DNA of 64,000 nt. It comes from Mycobacterium parmense. Lineage in GTDB: Bacteria > Actinomycetota > Actinomycetes > Mycobacteriales > Mycobacteriaceae. The position numbers and the translations under genes were made by a program. The DNA lies in contig NZ_AP022614.1 of assembly GCF_010730575.1 (NCBI RefSeq), forward strand, positions 3,906,001-3,970,000, given 5' to 3'. The notes beneath the pieces were generated by a model, which saw only the letters and a list, made by a program, of their open reading frames with translations, made no database searches and had not been told where the DNA came from. Below, one piece after another: positions 9,269 to 18,039 of the stretch (positions are counted from its first letter, which is position 1; each line of letters starts with the position of its first letter).

Positions 9269-10204
9269 TCAGAGGTTGTCCGGGATGTCCGCCAGCGCTT
9301 GGCCGTGCAACGCGAACAACCGCTGCGAGGTCTCCCAGTCGGGCAGCAGCGAGTCGAAGCCGTGGCAGGTGCGCGCGAACAGGTGCAGCTCGGCGGAGAC
9401 CCCGGCGCGAAGCAGGGTCAGCGCGTAGTCCACCGCCTCGTCACGGAAGGGGTCCACTTCCGCGCACGTGATCAAAGCCTGTGGCAGACCGGCGAATTGG
9501 GCATGCCGCGCGGGGACGGCGACGGCTGACTCGGCCGTGGGCCCCAGGTAATAGCGCCACATCAGTTCGGCGGCCTCGCTGTCGAATGCCGGGCTGGTGC
9601 AGAACTGCGCCTTGGAGGCCGTCTCCCGGTCGTCCAGCACCGGCTGATGCAGGAGCTGGAACACGATCGGCGGCAGCGTCCCCGCGGCGGAGGCGTGGGC
9701 CAGGCAGGCGGCCAGGGTGGCCCCGGCGCTGCTGCCCGCGACGGCCAGCCGCGACGCGTCGACGTTCAGTTCCGCCGCATCGCCGGCCACCCACCTCAGC
9801 ACGGCACCGGCGTCGTCGAGCGCCGCGGGGTAGGGATGCTCGGGGGCCAGCCGGTAGTCGACCGACACCACAGTGCACCGGCCGCGACGCGCCAGTTCGA
9901 CGCAGTGGCGGTGATCGGTGTCGAGGTTGCCCAGCGCGAATCCACCGGCGTGACAGTAGATGACCGCCGGGGCGAGCGCCCGCGCGCCGCGGTAGATCCG
10001 CACACCGACGCCGCCGTACTCTCCGGGTGCGTGGCCGTCGACGATCTCGACGCCCTGGGCATCGGTCTGTGCGGCGGCGGCGCGGCGCCGCTCGTTGAAC
10101 GGTTCGCGCATGGCCCCAATGGCGGAAAGCGAGAAGTCGGTTCGCGTGGTGGCGACCGCACGCAGGACCGGGTCGAGCCGTGCGGCGCCGTCGAGTGGGA
10201 TCAT
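9269..10204 (-). CDS. HSL-family alpha/beta-hydrolase (esterase/lipase)
   Basis: A 311-residue hormone-sensitive-lipase-type esterase. The oxyanion-hole motif reads HAGGF (usual form HGGG/HGGF), followed by SVDYRLAPEHPYPAA and the nucleophile elbow GSSAGA; the C-terminal acid and histidine fall in CAEVDPFRDEA and TCHGFDSL. Such enzymes cleave carboxylesters or lactones. Its ATG overlaps the stop of the Baeyer-Villiger monooxygenase gene by 4 bases (ATGA), so hydrolysis of the ester or lactone made by that enzyme is a natural guess. Confidence 0.9.
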   Translation of the reverse strand: MIPLDGAARLDPVLRAVATTRTDFSLSAIGAMREPFNERRRAAAAQTDAQGVEIVDGHAPGEYGGVGVRIYRGARALAPAVIYCHAGGFALGNLDTDHRHCVELARRGRCTVVSVDYRLAPEHPYPAALDDAGAVLRWVAGDAAELNVDASRLAVAGSSAGATLAACLAHASAAGTLPPIVFQLLHQPVLDDRETASKAQFCTSPAFDSEAAELMWRYYLGPTAESAVAVPARHAQFAGLPQALITCAEVDPFRDEAVDYALTLLRAGVSAELHLFARTCHGFDSLLPDWETSQRLFALHGQALADIPDNL

Positions 10205-11694
10205 CGGCCACGCCCCCCGGGGGCCGCGTCGAAAGTGAAGTCGGCCGGTTTGAACCTGCGCGTCATCTGCCAGAAGCTACGCGCGCTGCGCGGCCACTGG
10301 GTGACCACGCGCCCGTTGGCGGCGCGGAAGTAGTTGCTGCACCGGGTGGTCCACACGGTCCCCTCCATCCAGCGATCGACGTTGCCGACGAAGTCGGCCA
10401 GTGCCGCGGGGCGCACCGCGATGTACGTCTTGCGCTTGCGCCGCAGGTATTTCAGCGCCCGCACGATGTAGCGGGCCTGCGCCTCGAGCATAAAGATGAC
10501 GCTGTTGGAGCCGACGTTGGTGTTCGGCCCGTAGAGCATGAAGAAGTTGGGGAAACCCGGCACGGCCATCCCGAAGTAGGCCTGCGCACCGTCGCGCCAG
10601 ACCTCACGCAGCGTGGTTCCATTCTCGCCGCGGACGTCCAGTTCGCCCAGATAGTCGGCCGCGGCGTAGCCGGTGGCACAGACCACGACGTCGACCTCAC
10701 GCTCGCTGCCGTCCTCGGTGATCAGGGAACGGGCGCGCAGGTAGCGCGCCGGGCTGTCGAGCACTTCGACGTTGGGCCGGGCGAGGGCGGGCAGGAAGTC
10801 CGAGGAGAACACCAGGCGCTTGCAGCCCATCGGATGGTCGGGGGTCAGCTTGCGGCGCAGCTCCTCATCGCCGATGGACGCTTCAAGCATGGTTCTGGCG
10901 ATGCCGGTGAACTGTTGCGTCTTGTCGCTGCCGTTCTCGATCACCGAGATGTTCGACTCGCTGCGCAACCACAACCGGGTGCGGTAGAGCCGCGCGGCGA
11001 GCGGCACGTGGGCGAAGATCCACCGCTCCCGCCGCGTGTATTGGCGGTCCGGCTTGGGCAGTATCCAGGTTGCGGACCGCTGCACCGAGTACACCTTGCT
11101 CGCGACCCGCGCTAGCTCGGGCACCAGTTGCGATGCCGTCGATCCGGTGCCCAGCACGGCGACCCGCGCGCCCTGCAGCGGCACCGAATGATCCCAGCGC
11201 GACGAATGCATGATCCTGCCGGTGAACGGCTCCTGTTCGACGAGGTCGGGGAACAGCGCACGGGTGAACAGGCCGACGGCGGACACCACGACGTCGAATT
11301 CGTGCCGGTCGCCGCCGGCCGTGGTCAGACACCAGCGCCGGGTGTCGTCGTTCCAGTGCGCGCAGCGGATCTCGGTCCGCAGCTGCAAATGCGTTCGCAG
11401 ACCGTATTTGTCGGCGCAGCGCTGAAAGTAGGCCAGGATCTCGGGCTGTCCGGACCACAGCCGCGACCAGTTCGGATTGAGGTCGAAGGAGTAGGAATAG
11501 AGGTGCGATTTGACGTCGCACGCCAGCCCGGGATAGGTGTTGATCCGCCAGGTGCCGCCGACGTCGTCCTCGCGGTCGAAGATCGTGAAATCATGAAACC
11601 CGGCGCGCTTGAGCAGGATTCCCAGGGCCAGGCCGCCGGGTCCGGCGCCGATGACGCCGATCGTCAGCTGCGGGTTCACCGGATCTGCAGGCAT
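10201..11694 (-). CDS. Flavin-dependent Baeyer-Villiger-type monooxygenase
   Basis: A 497-residue class B flavoprotein monooxygenase. The FAD Rossmann motif GAGPGG is near the N-terminus, the NADPH motif GTGSTASQ is in the middle, and the sequence FTGRIMHSSRW fits the Baeyer-Villiger fingerprint F-x-G-x3-H-x3-W exactly. It should insert oxygen into a ketone to give an ester or lactone, using NADPH and O2. The frame is open to 12213, but the ATG at 11694 gives the usual N-terminus just before the FAD motif. It overlaps the upstream SDR gene by 19 bases and the downstream esterase gene by 4. Confidence 0.93.
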   Translation of the reverse strand: MPADPVNPQLTIGVIGAGPGGLALGILLKRAGFHDFTIFDREDDVGGTWRINTYPGLACDVKSHLYSYSFDLNPNWSRLWSGQPEILAYFQRCADKYGLRTHLQLRTEIRCAHWNDDTRRWCLTTAGGDRHEFDVVVSAVGLFTRALFPDLVEQEPFTGRIMHSSRWDHSVPLQGARVAVLGTGSTASQLVPELARVASKVYSVQRSATWILPKPDRQYTRRERWIFAHVPLAARLYRTRLWLRSESNISVIENGSDKTQQFTGIARTMLEASIGDEELRRKLTPDHPMGCKRLVFSSDFLPALARPNVEVLDSPARYLRARSLITEDGSEREVDVVVCATGYAAADYLGELDVRGENGTTLREVWRDGAQAYFGMAVPGFPNFFMLYGPNTNVGSNSVIFMLEAQARYIVRALKYLRRKRKTYIAVRPAALADFVGNVDRWMEGTVWTTRCSNYFRAANGRVVTQWPRSARSFWQMTRRFKPADFTFDAAPGGRGR

Positions 11695-12431
11695 TGTCCG
11701 CCGTCGACGACGAGTTCGGCACCGGTGATGAACGACGCGTGCTCGGAGGCCAGGAACGCGACGGCGTCGGCCACCTCCGCCGGCTGGCCGATGCGCCCGA
11801 ACAGCGAGGCCGCCGCCAGCCGCGCCTGGGTGGCGTCGTCGAGCATCGGCGTCGCGATCGGCCCGGGGAACACGGCGTTGACCCGAATGCCCGACGGCGC
11901 GAGCTCGGCCGCGGCGGTCTGGGTCAGGCCGCGCAGCGCCCACTTCGCCGAGCCGTACGCGCTGTGCTGTGGGAACGGCCGGACCGCGCCCGTGCTGCAG
12001 ATGTTGACGATGACCGCGTGCTCGGCTCGACGCAGCAGGCCCAACGTTGCGCGCATGCCGAGGAAGGCGCCCAGACAGTTGACGCGCCAGGAGTTTTCGA
12101 ACCCTTCGGCCGTCTCGTCGGCCAGGGAGGCCCGGTGCAGCAGCCCGGCGTTGTTGACCAGCACCCTGAGCGACCCGAAGCGATGCGCCACGCTTTCGAC
12201 GACCGCGTCCCACTGCGCCGCGGAGGTGACATCCAGCTCGGCGGCGATCACCCCGGCGTCGTCGAGTTCTCGCACCCTGGCGGCGAGCTCGTCGGCCCGC
12301 CGGTCGCAGGCGGTAACCGAATAGCCTTCGGCGCGAAGTCGTCTCGTGATGGCCCAGCCCTGACCGCCGGCGGCACCGGTGACCAGCGCGACTCGCTGGT
12401 TCATGTCGGCGGCTCGGTCACCGGGGGTCAT
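11676..12431 (-). CDS. Short-chain dehydrogenase/reductase
   Basis: A 251-residue classical SDR with the cofactor motif TGAAGGQG, NNAG, the catalytic Ser in NICSTGAV and Y-x3-K in YGSAKWA, ending VVDGGQCLQIR. It should interconvert a hydroxyl and a carbonyl with NAD(H) or NADP(H). I choose the ATG at 12431, which overlaps the aldolase stop as ATGA and follows a GAGG; a second ATG at 12404 lacks a ribosome site. It probably supplies the ketone for, or processes the product of, the adjacent Baeyer-Villiger enzyme. Confidence 0.9.
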   Translation of the reverse strand: MTPGDRAADMNQRVALVTGAAGGQGWAITRRLRAEGYSVTACDRRADELAARVRELDDAGVIAAELDVTSAAQWDAVVESVAHRFGSLRVLVNNAGLLHRASLADETAEGFENSWRVNCLGAFLGMRATLGLLRRAEHAVIVNICSTGAVRPFPQHSAYGSAKWALRGLTQTAAAELAPSGIRVNAVFPGPIATPMLDDATQARLAAASLFGRIGQPAEVADAVAFLASEHASFITGAELVVDGGQCLQIR

Positions 12432-13186
12432 TCGTTCGCCTCGCGCAAATGCTCGGCCGCTCCGCGCCGCAGGGCCTGTGATTCGGCAGCCAGGGTGATC
12501 ATCCGAAAGCCCAACTGCGCCAATACTCTTCCCGCCTTGCCGGCTCCGGCATGGATACCGGTGATCAGGCCGGCGTCGGTGGCCACCCGGTGGATACGCC
12601 CGATCGCCTCCAGGGCCTGTGGATCCCGGGTGGCCCCGGCGACGGCGACACCCATCGAGATGGCCAGGTCGGCAGGGCCGACGTAGATCCCGGTCAGGCC
12701 GTCGACGGCGCAGATCCGTTCCAGCTCGGCCAGTGCCGCCGCCGTCTCGATCATGGCGAACACGCTCACCCGCGACTCGTGGTCGGCCGGGTCGTGGCCC
12801 AGGCTGGCGCGCAGCGGGCCGAAGCTGCGGATCCCCCGCGGCGGATAGCGGGTCGCCGCCACGGCCGCCGCGGCCTGCTCGGCCGACTCGATCATGGCGA
12901 TGACGACGGCGTCGGCACCCGCGTCCAGCACTCGCCCGATGGGCGCCGCGTCGGCATTCGGCAGGCGCACCGCGGTGCCGAGGGGGAGGTGTTCGATGCG
13001 CCGCAGCATACCGGCGACGTCGGCGTCGTCGAGGTAGCCGTGCTGGGCATCGAAGCCCACGTAATGGTAACCGGCACGGGCGAATTCCTCGGGCCCGAGC
13101 AGCGTGGCGCCGGTGATCCAGCCACCCCATATCGGGTCGGCCGCGCCCAGGGCGCGCTGCAGATTGCTCTGTGTCACAGTCGACAT
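12428..13186 (-). CDS. HpcH/HpaI-family aldolase
   Basis: A 252-residue class II pyruvate aldolase of the HpcH/HpaI family. Diagnostic stretches are VGFDAQHGYLD, the regular GIRSFGPLRA, MIETAAALAEL and the motif GPADLAISMG. Family members split hydroxy-keto-diacids to pyruvate (or oxaloacetate) and an aldehyde, as in aromatic meta-cleavage pathways; citrate-lyase-like roles occur too. The ATG at 13186 is one base past the stop of the dehydrogenase gene upstream, and its stop overlaps the SDR start. It points to a C-C cleavage step late in the pathway. Confidence 0.9.
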   Translation of the reverse strand: MSTVTQSNLQRALGAADPIWGGWITGATLLGPEEFARAGYHYVGFDAQHGYLDDADVAGMLRRIEHLPLGTAVRLPNADAAPIGRVLDAGADAVVIAMIESAEQAAAAVAATRYPPRGIRSFGPLRASLGHDPADHESRVSVFAMIETAAALAELERICAVDGLTGIYVGPADLAISMGVAVAGATRDPQALEAIGRIHRVATDAGLITGIHAGAGKAGRVLAQLGFRMITLAAESQALRRGAAEHLREANE

Positions 13187-13187
13187 C

Positions 13188-14156
13188 TCACTCGGTGATC
13201 GCGATCTTGATGCGACCGGGGTCCGGCCGGCAGGCCAGGTCGAACGCGCGCTGAACGTCGTCGAGACCGAACGTGTGCGTGAGGTACGCCGGAAGAAGGC
13301 CGGGGTGTTCGGCGGCGAACTTGCCTGCGAGGTCCAGCATCCGGCGACGCTCGAGGGTGACACCGGATTTCAGCGTCAGGTTCTTGCGCAGCACGCTGCG
13401 CATGTCGATGGGGTAGATGTCGTCGTCGGCGACGCCGAAGTAGAAGATGGTGCCGCCGGGCGCGGCGGCCTCGACGGCGTGTCCGAGCGTGGCCACCTGG
13501 TGGCCGACGGCCTCGATGACGACGTCGGCGTGGTCGGTGAGAGCCAGCCGGCTCACCCATCGGTCGCTGGGTGCGCGCACCGCCTCGTCGACGCCGAAAG
13601 TGGCTGCCGCGCCGCGTCGGTCGACGGGATCGACGCCGGTGACCCGCCTGGCGCCGGCCGTCTTGGCGACATAGGAGAACAGCAGCCCGATCGAGCCCTG
13701 ACCGATGATGGCGACATCGCGACCGGCCAGGTCCGGCAGTTGCTCGCAGGCGTAGAGCACGCATGCCAGCGGTTGCAGGCCGACCGCCTCCGCGGGGCTC
13801 AGCGACGGATCGTAGGGAGCCAACCCGTCACCGTCGCTGACAACCCGTTGCATCAGGCCGTCGAACCCGGACGCCCAGCCCACCACGCGGTCACCGGGCC
13901 GGTGTTCGGGGTGCCGGCTGGCGAGCACCTCGCCGACCACCTCATGGATCGGGAACCCGTCTTTGCCCGCGGCGCTGGGTCCGTCGTCGCCCGGGAGACG
14001 CCCCCGCGCGCCGCGGAAGGCCGGCAGGTCGCTGCCGCAGACACCGGCGGCCAGGAAGCGCAACAGCACCTCGCCGTCGGCGAGGTCCTCAGGGGTCCTG
14101 TCCGGAATGGATGTCCGCTCGAACACATAGGGGGCGACGATGCGGTAGGACCACAC
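13188..14156 (-). CDS. MDR-family zinc-type alcohol dehydrogenase
   Basis: A 322-residue medium-chain dehydrogenase. The catalytic-zinc motif GVCGSD and the segment FPIHEVVGEV (where GHE is usual) are present, and GQGSIG marks the nucleotide-binding fold. The four-cysteine structural-zinc lobe usual in alcohol dehydrogenases is missing, so the protein is shorter than typical. It probably oxidises the secondary alcohol made by the P450 encoded next to it. It starts one base after the P450 stop and ends one base before the aldolase start. Confidence 0.88.
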   Translation of the reverse strand: MWSYRIVAPYVFERTSIPDRTPEDLADGEVLLRFLAAGVCGSDLPAFRGARGRLPGDDGPSAAGKDGFPIHEVVGEVLASRHPEHRPGDRVVGWASGFDGLMQRVVSDGDGLAPYDPSLSPAEAVGLQPLACVLYACEQLPDLAGRDVAIIGQGSIGLLFSYVAKTAGARRVTGVDPVDRRGAAATFGVDEAVRAPSDRWVSRLALTDHADVVIEAVGHQVATLGHAVEAAAPGGTIFYFGVADDDIYPIDMRSVLRKNLTLKSGVTLERRRMLDLAGKFAAEHPGLLPAYLTHTFGLDDVQRAFDLACRPDPGRIKIAITE

Positions 14157-14157
14157 C

Positions 14158-15384
14158 TCAGACCTCCACCGGGATCGTGTTCCAGCCCCACTGGAAGCTG
14201 GAAGGCAGTCGGGTGGCGGCGTCGCCCCGGACGGCGAAGTCGGGAACCCGGCGCAGCCATTCCTGCAGCATCACATCGATTTCCAGCCTCGCCAGGTGGT
14301 ATCCGATGCAGAAGTGCTGGCCGCGCCCGAACGCCAGTGACCGCTTGATGGGCCGGTTCCACACGAACTCGTCCGGCTGGGGGTATTCGCGTTCGTCGCG
14401 GTTGGCCGAAGCCAGCAGCGTCATGACACGCTGGCCCGGCTCGATGGTGCGGCCGTGAATGGTGAAGGGCCTGCGTGCGGTTCGGGCGAACCACTGCGCG
14501 GGTGCGCAGAACCGGATCATCTCCTCACGCACCAACGGCACGGTGGTCGCGGGGTCGGCTCGCACCGCCGCCATCTGCTCGGGGCGCCTGCTGAGCTCCC
14601 AAAGTCCGTGGGCGACGATCTTGGGCACCGTTTCCGTGCCGCCGATGAAGATGCACAGCATCTGGGTCGCGGCCTCGAGGTCGGTGAGCGCGCTGCCGTC
14701 CGGCAACCGGTAGCCGAGCAGCCCGTCGACGACGGGCAGTGCCGCCCCGGACTTCTCGGCCCGCCGGCGCTCGACCACCGACACCAGGAACTGGAGGTAA
14801 TTCGGTCTGGCTTCGGCGGTGTCGACACCGACGCCGGGCTCGGCGAGGCTGCCCGCGTTCACTGCTGCGAGCACCTGTGGCGCCAGATCGGTTGGCAATC
14901 CCAAGAGTTGGCATACCATCGATGCGGCGACGATACCCCCGTACTCCTGGGTCAGGTCGAAGGACCCGCGCGGCAACAACAGGTCGAGGCGCTCGTTGGC
15001 CAGGGCCCGGATCCGGTCCTCCAGCCCCGCGACCGCACGCGGCCGCAACGGCTGCGAATGCGCGCGCCGGATCTCGGCGTACAGATCGGTATCGAAGACG
15101 GCGTGAAACGGCAACGGGTGCAGCGGCGGATCGGCGACGGGTCCGGTGTTGTGTACGGCCAGTGCCGCGGCCGGGGGCAGGGTTCCCTCGGAGGCGACGA
15201 ACGTTCCGTCATTGACCTCCAGGACGCGCCAGATGTCCTCGAATCGGGAGAGGGCGAACGTATCCCACTGAGGCATGTAGTAGACCGGGTGCTCGTCGCG
15301 CAGAATGCGGTAGTAGGGCAGCGGGTCTGCCATCACGGCCGCGTCGAACGGGTCGTAGCTGAAATCTACGCGCCCGGCGCTCAC
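14158..15384 (-). CDS. Cytochrome P450
   Basis: A 408-residue soluble bacterial P450. Visible motifs are the I-helix FIGGTET, the K-helix E-x-x-R in EEMIRF, and the haem loop FGRGQHFCIG with the ligand Cys at residue 359. The start is a GTG at 15384 that overlaps the stop of the upstream gene (GTGA); the longer open frame reads through that gene and is not used. Its location with a dehydrogenase and a Baeyer-Villiger enzyme suggests it performs the first hydroxylation of an alicyclic or aliphatic substrate. No redox partner (ferredoxin or reductase) is encoded nearby. I cannot name its CYP family. Confidence 0.92.
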   Translation of the reverse strand: MSAGRVDFSYDPFDAAVMADPLPYYRILRDEHPVYYMPQWDTFALSRFEDIWRVLEVNDGTFVASEGTLPPAAALAVHNTGPVADPPLHPLPFHAVFDTDLYAEIRRAHSQPLRPRAVAGLEDRIRALANERLDLLLPRGSFDLTQEYGGIVAASMVCQLLGLPTDLAPQVLAAVNAGSLAEPGVGVDTAEARPNYLQFLVSVVERRRAEKSGAALPVVDGLLGYRLPDGSALTDLEAATQMLCIFIGGTETVPKIVAHGLWELSRRPEQMAAVRADPATTVPLVREEMIRFCAPAQWFARTARRPFTIHGRTIEPGQRVMTLLASANRDEREYPQPDEFVWNRPIKRSLAFGRGQHFCIGYHLARLEIDVMLQEWLRRVPDFAVRGDAATRLPSSFQWGWNTIPVEV

Positions 15385-16085
15385 TGCAGCGGCGACGGCG
15401 GTAGTGCCTGCAGGATCGAGTCTTCCCAGCCGTCGCGCAACGCCGGGGCCACGCTCATCCAGGTCACGATCTCGGCGGGCGGGGCTTCCTTCCACGAGGG
15501 GTAGTGCTCGGCGAAGCACTCCCAGCCGCCGTCCAGCGCCCAGTAGTGGATGACCTCGTTGTAACGGAAGGTCGTGGTGAACGAGCCCAGCCAGCGTTTG
15601 CCGGTGCGTTCCGACCATGGCACGTAGAGCCGCTCCAACTCGCGGATATAGTCGTCCTGACGCCCGGGTTTTGTCTGCATGATCTCTTGGATGACCAGTG
15701 GCGCAGCGAAATTCGCCTCCAGCAGCTGGTCCAGCGTCTTGTTGCTCGGTCCCGGGTACATGATGCGGCCCTCCCCGGAGGCGCCGATGTCGGACAGGAA
15801 CGCCGACCACTTGCCCGCCGCGGCCTCGTGGCTGCCACCGCGCGATTGGGCGGCCCCGATCCGGGCGTAGTCCTTGAACCCGTCGATCTCCCAGATGATC
15901 GTCACCTGCGGCCAATGCCCGTTGTACGGGGTGCACTCCCAGATCGCGAACAGCCTCGCACCCAGCTCGTCCATCATCGGCCGGTAGGTGTCGCCGAAGG
16001 TCTCGGTGAAGCATTCGGTCCGGCCGGCACCCAGGGAGATCGTCTCGTGCAGGTAGAGAAGTGTGTGGCCGTAGTACTTCTTCAT
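15381..16085 (-). CDS. NIPSNAP/EthD-like two-repeat protein
   Basis: A 234-residue protein built of two similar ferredoxin-like halves (first around PMMDELGARLFAIWECTPYN, second around VPWSERTGKRWLGSFTTTF), as in NIPSNAP and dimeric alpha/beta-barrel proteins. EthD, a relative, is needed for P450-dependent ether breakdown, and this gene sits directly before a P450 with overlapping stop and start. No catalytic residues can be assigned. It overlaps the upstream gene as ATGA. A role as an accessory or small-molecule-handling protein in the P450 step is inference. Confidence 0.75.
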   Translation of the reverse strand: MKKYYGHTLLYLHETISLGAGRTECFTETFGDTYRPMMDELGARLFAIWECTPYNGHWPQVTIIWEIDGFKDYARIGAAQSRGGSHEAAAGKWSAFLSDIGASGEGRIMYPGPSNKTLDQLLEANFAAPLVIQEIMQTKPGRQDDYIRELERLYVPWSERTGKRWLGSFTTTFRYNEVIHYWALDGGWECFAEHYPSWKEAPPAEIVTWMSVAPALRDGWEDSILQALPPSPLQ

Positions 16086-16648
16086 CGGTCGAGCCGGACC
16101 ACCTCGGGCCCCAGAGTAAAGGCCGCGTCACACAGCAGCGCTTCCGTCGACGCGATTGTCGCACAATCGATCCCGGCCGCCGAGAGCGCCTGGGCCTTGA
16201 ACGTGCGTGCCGCCGCGCTGAGCTCGTATTGCGCTCGCGTCATCGCGCGGTTCACCCCGATGGGCCAGCCCTCGCCCCACAGGGCGACCTCGGTGAGCCG
16301 GTCGTCCAGGGACTCGAGGACCTTGTCACGGGTGCGCGCGTCCGCCGCGAAAGCCTCGGCGCTGACGGCAAGGCTCCGGCATCTCGCCGCCGCCGGGTCG
16401 AACGACTCCAGGCCCGATATCTCGGCCCCGATGATGCGCAACGACCGGCTGTCGCAGCGCTGCGGAAGCAGCACGGTCACCTGCCAGCCGGCCATCACGC
16501 GGTCGAACAGCCAGCCCCCCGCGGATTGCACGACGTCGGCGGCGCTGGTCGCGATGACGTCGAGTCGGTAACGCAGGCAGTCCCCCGCCGCGCGGGGGGT
16601 TCGTGTCGCGCCGGCGCGGTCCATGATGCTGATCGTTGGAGTGACCAT
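16082..16648 (-). CDS. Conserved-looking protein of unknown function, first gene of the P450 operon
   Basis: A 188-residue soluble protein that I do not recognise. It has a Trp-rich central patch (GGWLFDRVMAGWQVTVLLP) and a helical C-terminal half (VNRAMTRAQYELSAAARTF). No signal peptide, membrane segment or cofactor motif is visible. The frame is open to 16726, but the ATG at 16648 follows GAGGAAC at good spacing. It is the promoter-proximal gene of an eight-gene chain with overlapping or abutting ends, and the 27-bp regulatory element lies 135 bases upstream. Confidence 0.7.
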   Translation of the reverse strand: MVTPTISIMDRAGATRTPRAAGDCLRYRLDVIATSAADVVQSAGGWLFDRVMAGWQVTVLLPQRCDSRSLRIIGAEISGLESFDPAAARCRSLAVSAEAFAADARTRDKVLESLDDRLTEVALWGEGWPIGVNRAMTRAQYELSAAARTFKAQALSAAGIDCATIASTEALLCDAAFTLGPEVVRLDR

Positions 16649-16782
16649 CCGTCCGTTCCTCACCGCCACACGCCGGAGGTGGGCCGGCGGGGCTGCAGCG
16701 CTTGTCGTGGGCTGTGACCGCATCACGCTGTGCGCCGCACCCGGGCGGGCCGGGTTCGGCGGCGACGCGGCTCACGCACAGC

Positions 16783-16809
16783 GTGACACTTCCGCACAAA
16801 TTTGTAAAG
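16783..16809 (+). promoter_or_regulatory. 27-bp regulon element, copy A
   Basis: GTGACACTT, 9 spacer bases, TTTGTAAAG. It sits between the CoA-transferase stop and the start of the P450 operon, which runs on the minus strand. The two half-sites contain a weak dyad, TNACA...TGTNA. It shares both halves and the exact spacing with three more copies at 22676, 22892 and 24607. It is most likely a binding site for the TetR protein encoded at 24642. Confidence 0.75.
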
Positions 16810-16824
16810 GTCCCGACGGGCGGG

Positions 16825-17994
16825 TCAGGGCCCGTGTCGCGCCTCGAGTTCGGCGAGAACCTCGTCGGTGTGCTGTCCGAGTAGCGGTGCCGCGGAACGA
16901 GGCGCCCACGGCGTGCCGTGGAAATCCGCGGGTGTGGCCGCCATCGGGATGACGGAGTCGCCGTCGGGCACGTCGACGATGCCGCCCGCGGCGTGGAACT
17001 GCTCGTCGGCCACGACATCTTCCAGCGTGTTGATCGGTGACCAGAAGAAATCCGGCTCGCTTGCGAACACTTTCGCCCACTCGTCGAGGGGGCGCGTCGC
17101 GAAGATCTCGTCCAGCCCGCCGATCAGGGCGGCGGCGTTTTGCGCCCGCGCGCGGGCGTCGGCGAAACGCGGGTCGGTCAACCACTCGGGGCGACCGATC
17201 GCCCGACACAGCGCGGGCCAATGGCGATCGGCTTCGAGTCCCACGATCCAGAACCGGCGCCCGTCGCCGGCGGTGTAGTTGTTCATGCAGGGGTTGCCCA
17301 TGGATTCGCGCTGCCCGACCGCGATCGGTTGGCCGGTCAGCAGGTAGGTGTTGAGATCGAAGCTCACGGTGTAGGCGCCCTGGCGGTACAGCGAGGTGCT
17401 CACCTGTTGACCGGTTCCGGTGCGGGCGCGGGCAACCAGAGCGGCACAGATGGCCGCCGTCAGGGTCATCCCGGCGGAATGGTCGCCCATGCCGCCACGC
17501 TGGAACGGCGGCGTGTCCCCGGGCCGGGTGAGCAGGTGGGCGACGCCGGCCCGCGACCAGAACGCGGCGACGTCATAGGCGGCGCGGTCGGCGTCGGGGC
17601 CCGTCTCGCCGTAACCGGTGATCAGCCCGTAGATCAGGCGGGGGTAGCGCTCCGCCACCGACTCGTAGTCGAGGCCCAGGCGTCGTAGCGCGCCGGGGCG
17701 CACGTTGGTCACGAAAACGTCTGCGCCGGAGAGTAATTGGAACGCGGCCCGAAGGCCCGACGGCGTTGTCAGGTCCAGGACGACGCTGCGCTTGGAGCGG
17801 TTGTCCATTTCGAACGGCGGGTTGACCCCGAGATCGCAGCCCAGCATCCGGCCGAACATGCGCCCCGGGTCTCCCGTTGGTGGCTCGATCTTGACGACAT
17901 CGGCGCCCCAGTCGGCCAGGATGCCCCCGGCGGCCGGTCCGGCCACCCAGACGCCGAGCTCGACGACTTTGACGCCTTCCATCGGTCCCGCCAT
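16825..17994 (-). CDS. Class III (CaiB/BaiF) CoA-transferase
   Basis: A 389-residue family III CoA-transferase. It opens with VKVVELGVWVAGPAAG and KIEPPTGDPGR, and the catalytic Asp is predicted at residue 171 in GGMGDHSAGMT. These enzymes move CoA from a thioester donor to a carboxylic acid through a mixed anhydride at that Asp. In the accessory block it could activate an acid product for beta-oxidation by the nearby acyl-CoA dehydrogenase. It lies 45 bases after the secreted-protein gene on the same strand, and 16825 is the last base before the copy A region. Confidence 0.92.
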   Translation of the reverse strand: MAGPMEGVKVVELGVWVAGPAAGGILADWGADVVKIEPPTGDPGRMFGRMLGCDLGVNPPFEMDNRSKRSVVLDLTTPSGLRAAFQLLSGADVFVTNVRPGALRRLGLDYESVAERYPRLIYGLITGYGETGPDADRAAYDVAAFWSRAGVAHLLTRPGDTPPFQRGGMGDHSAGMTLTAAICAALVARARTGTGQQVSTSLYRQGAYTVSFDLNTYLLTGQPIAVGQRESMGNPCMNNYTAGDGRRFWIVGLEADRHWPALCRAIGRPEWLTDPRFADARARAQNAAALIGGLDEIFATRPLDEWAKVFASEPDFFWSPINTLEDVVADEQFHAAGGIVDVPDGDSVIPMAATPADFHGTPWAPRSAAPLLGQHTDEVLAELEARHGP

Positions 17995-18039
17995 GGCTAC
18001 TTCCTACTCCGCGGCGCCTCTGCACCGGCGATCGGGCCA

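Noticed and set aside
10201..12213. Possible fusion protein upstream of the Baeyer-Villiger enzyme
   Set aside because: The extra N-terminal part is an off-frame reading of the SDR gene; the ATG at 11694 gives a normal monooxygenase start.
14158..16164. Possible fusion of the P450 with an N-terminal domain
   Set aside because: The extension is an off-frame reading of the NIPSNAP-like gene; the GTG at 15384 overlaps its stop in the usual coupled form.
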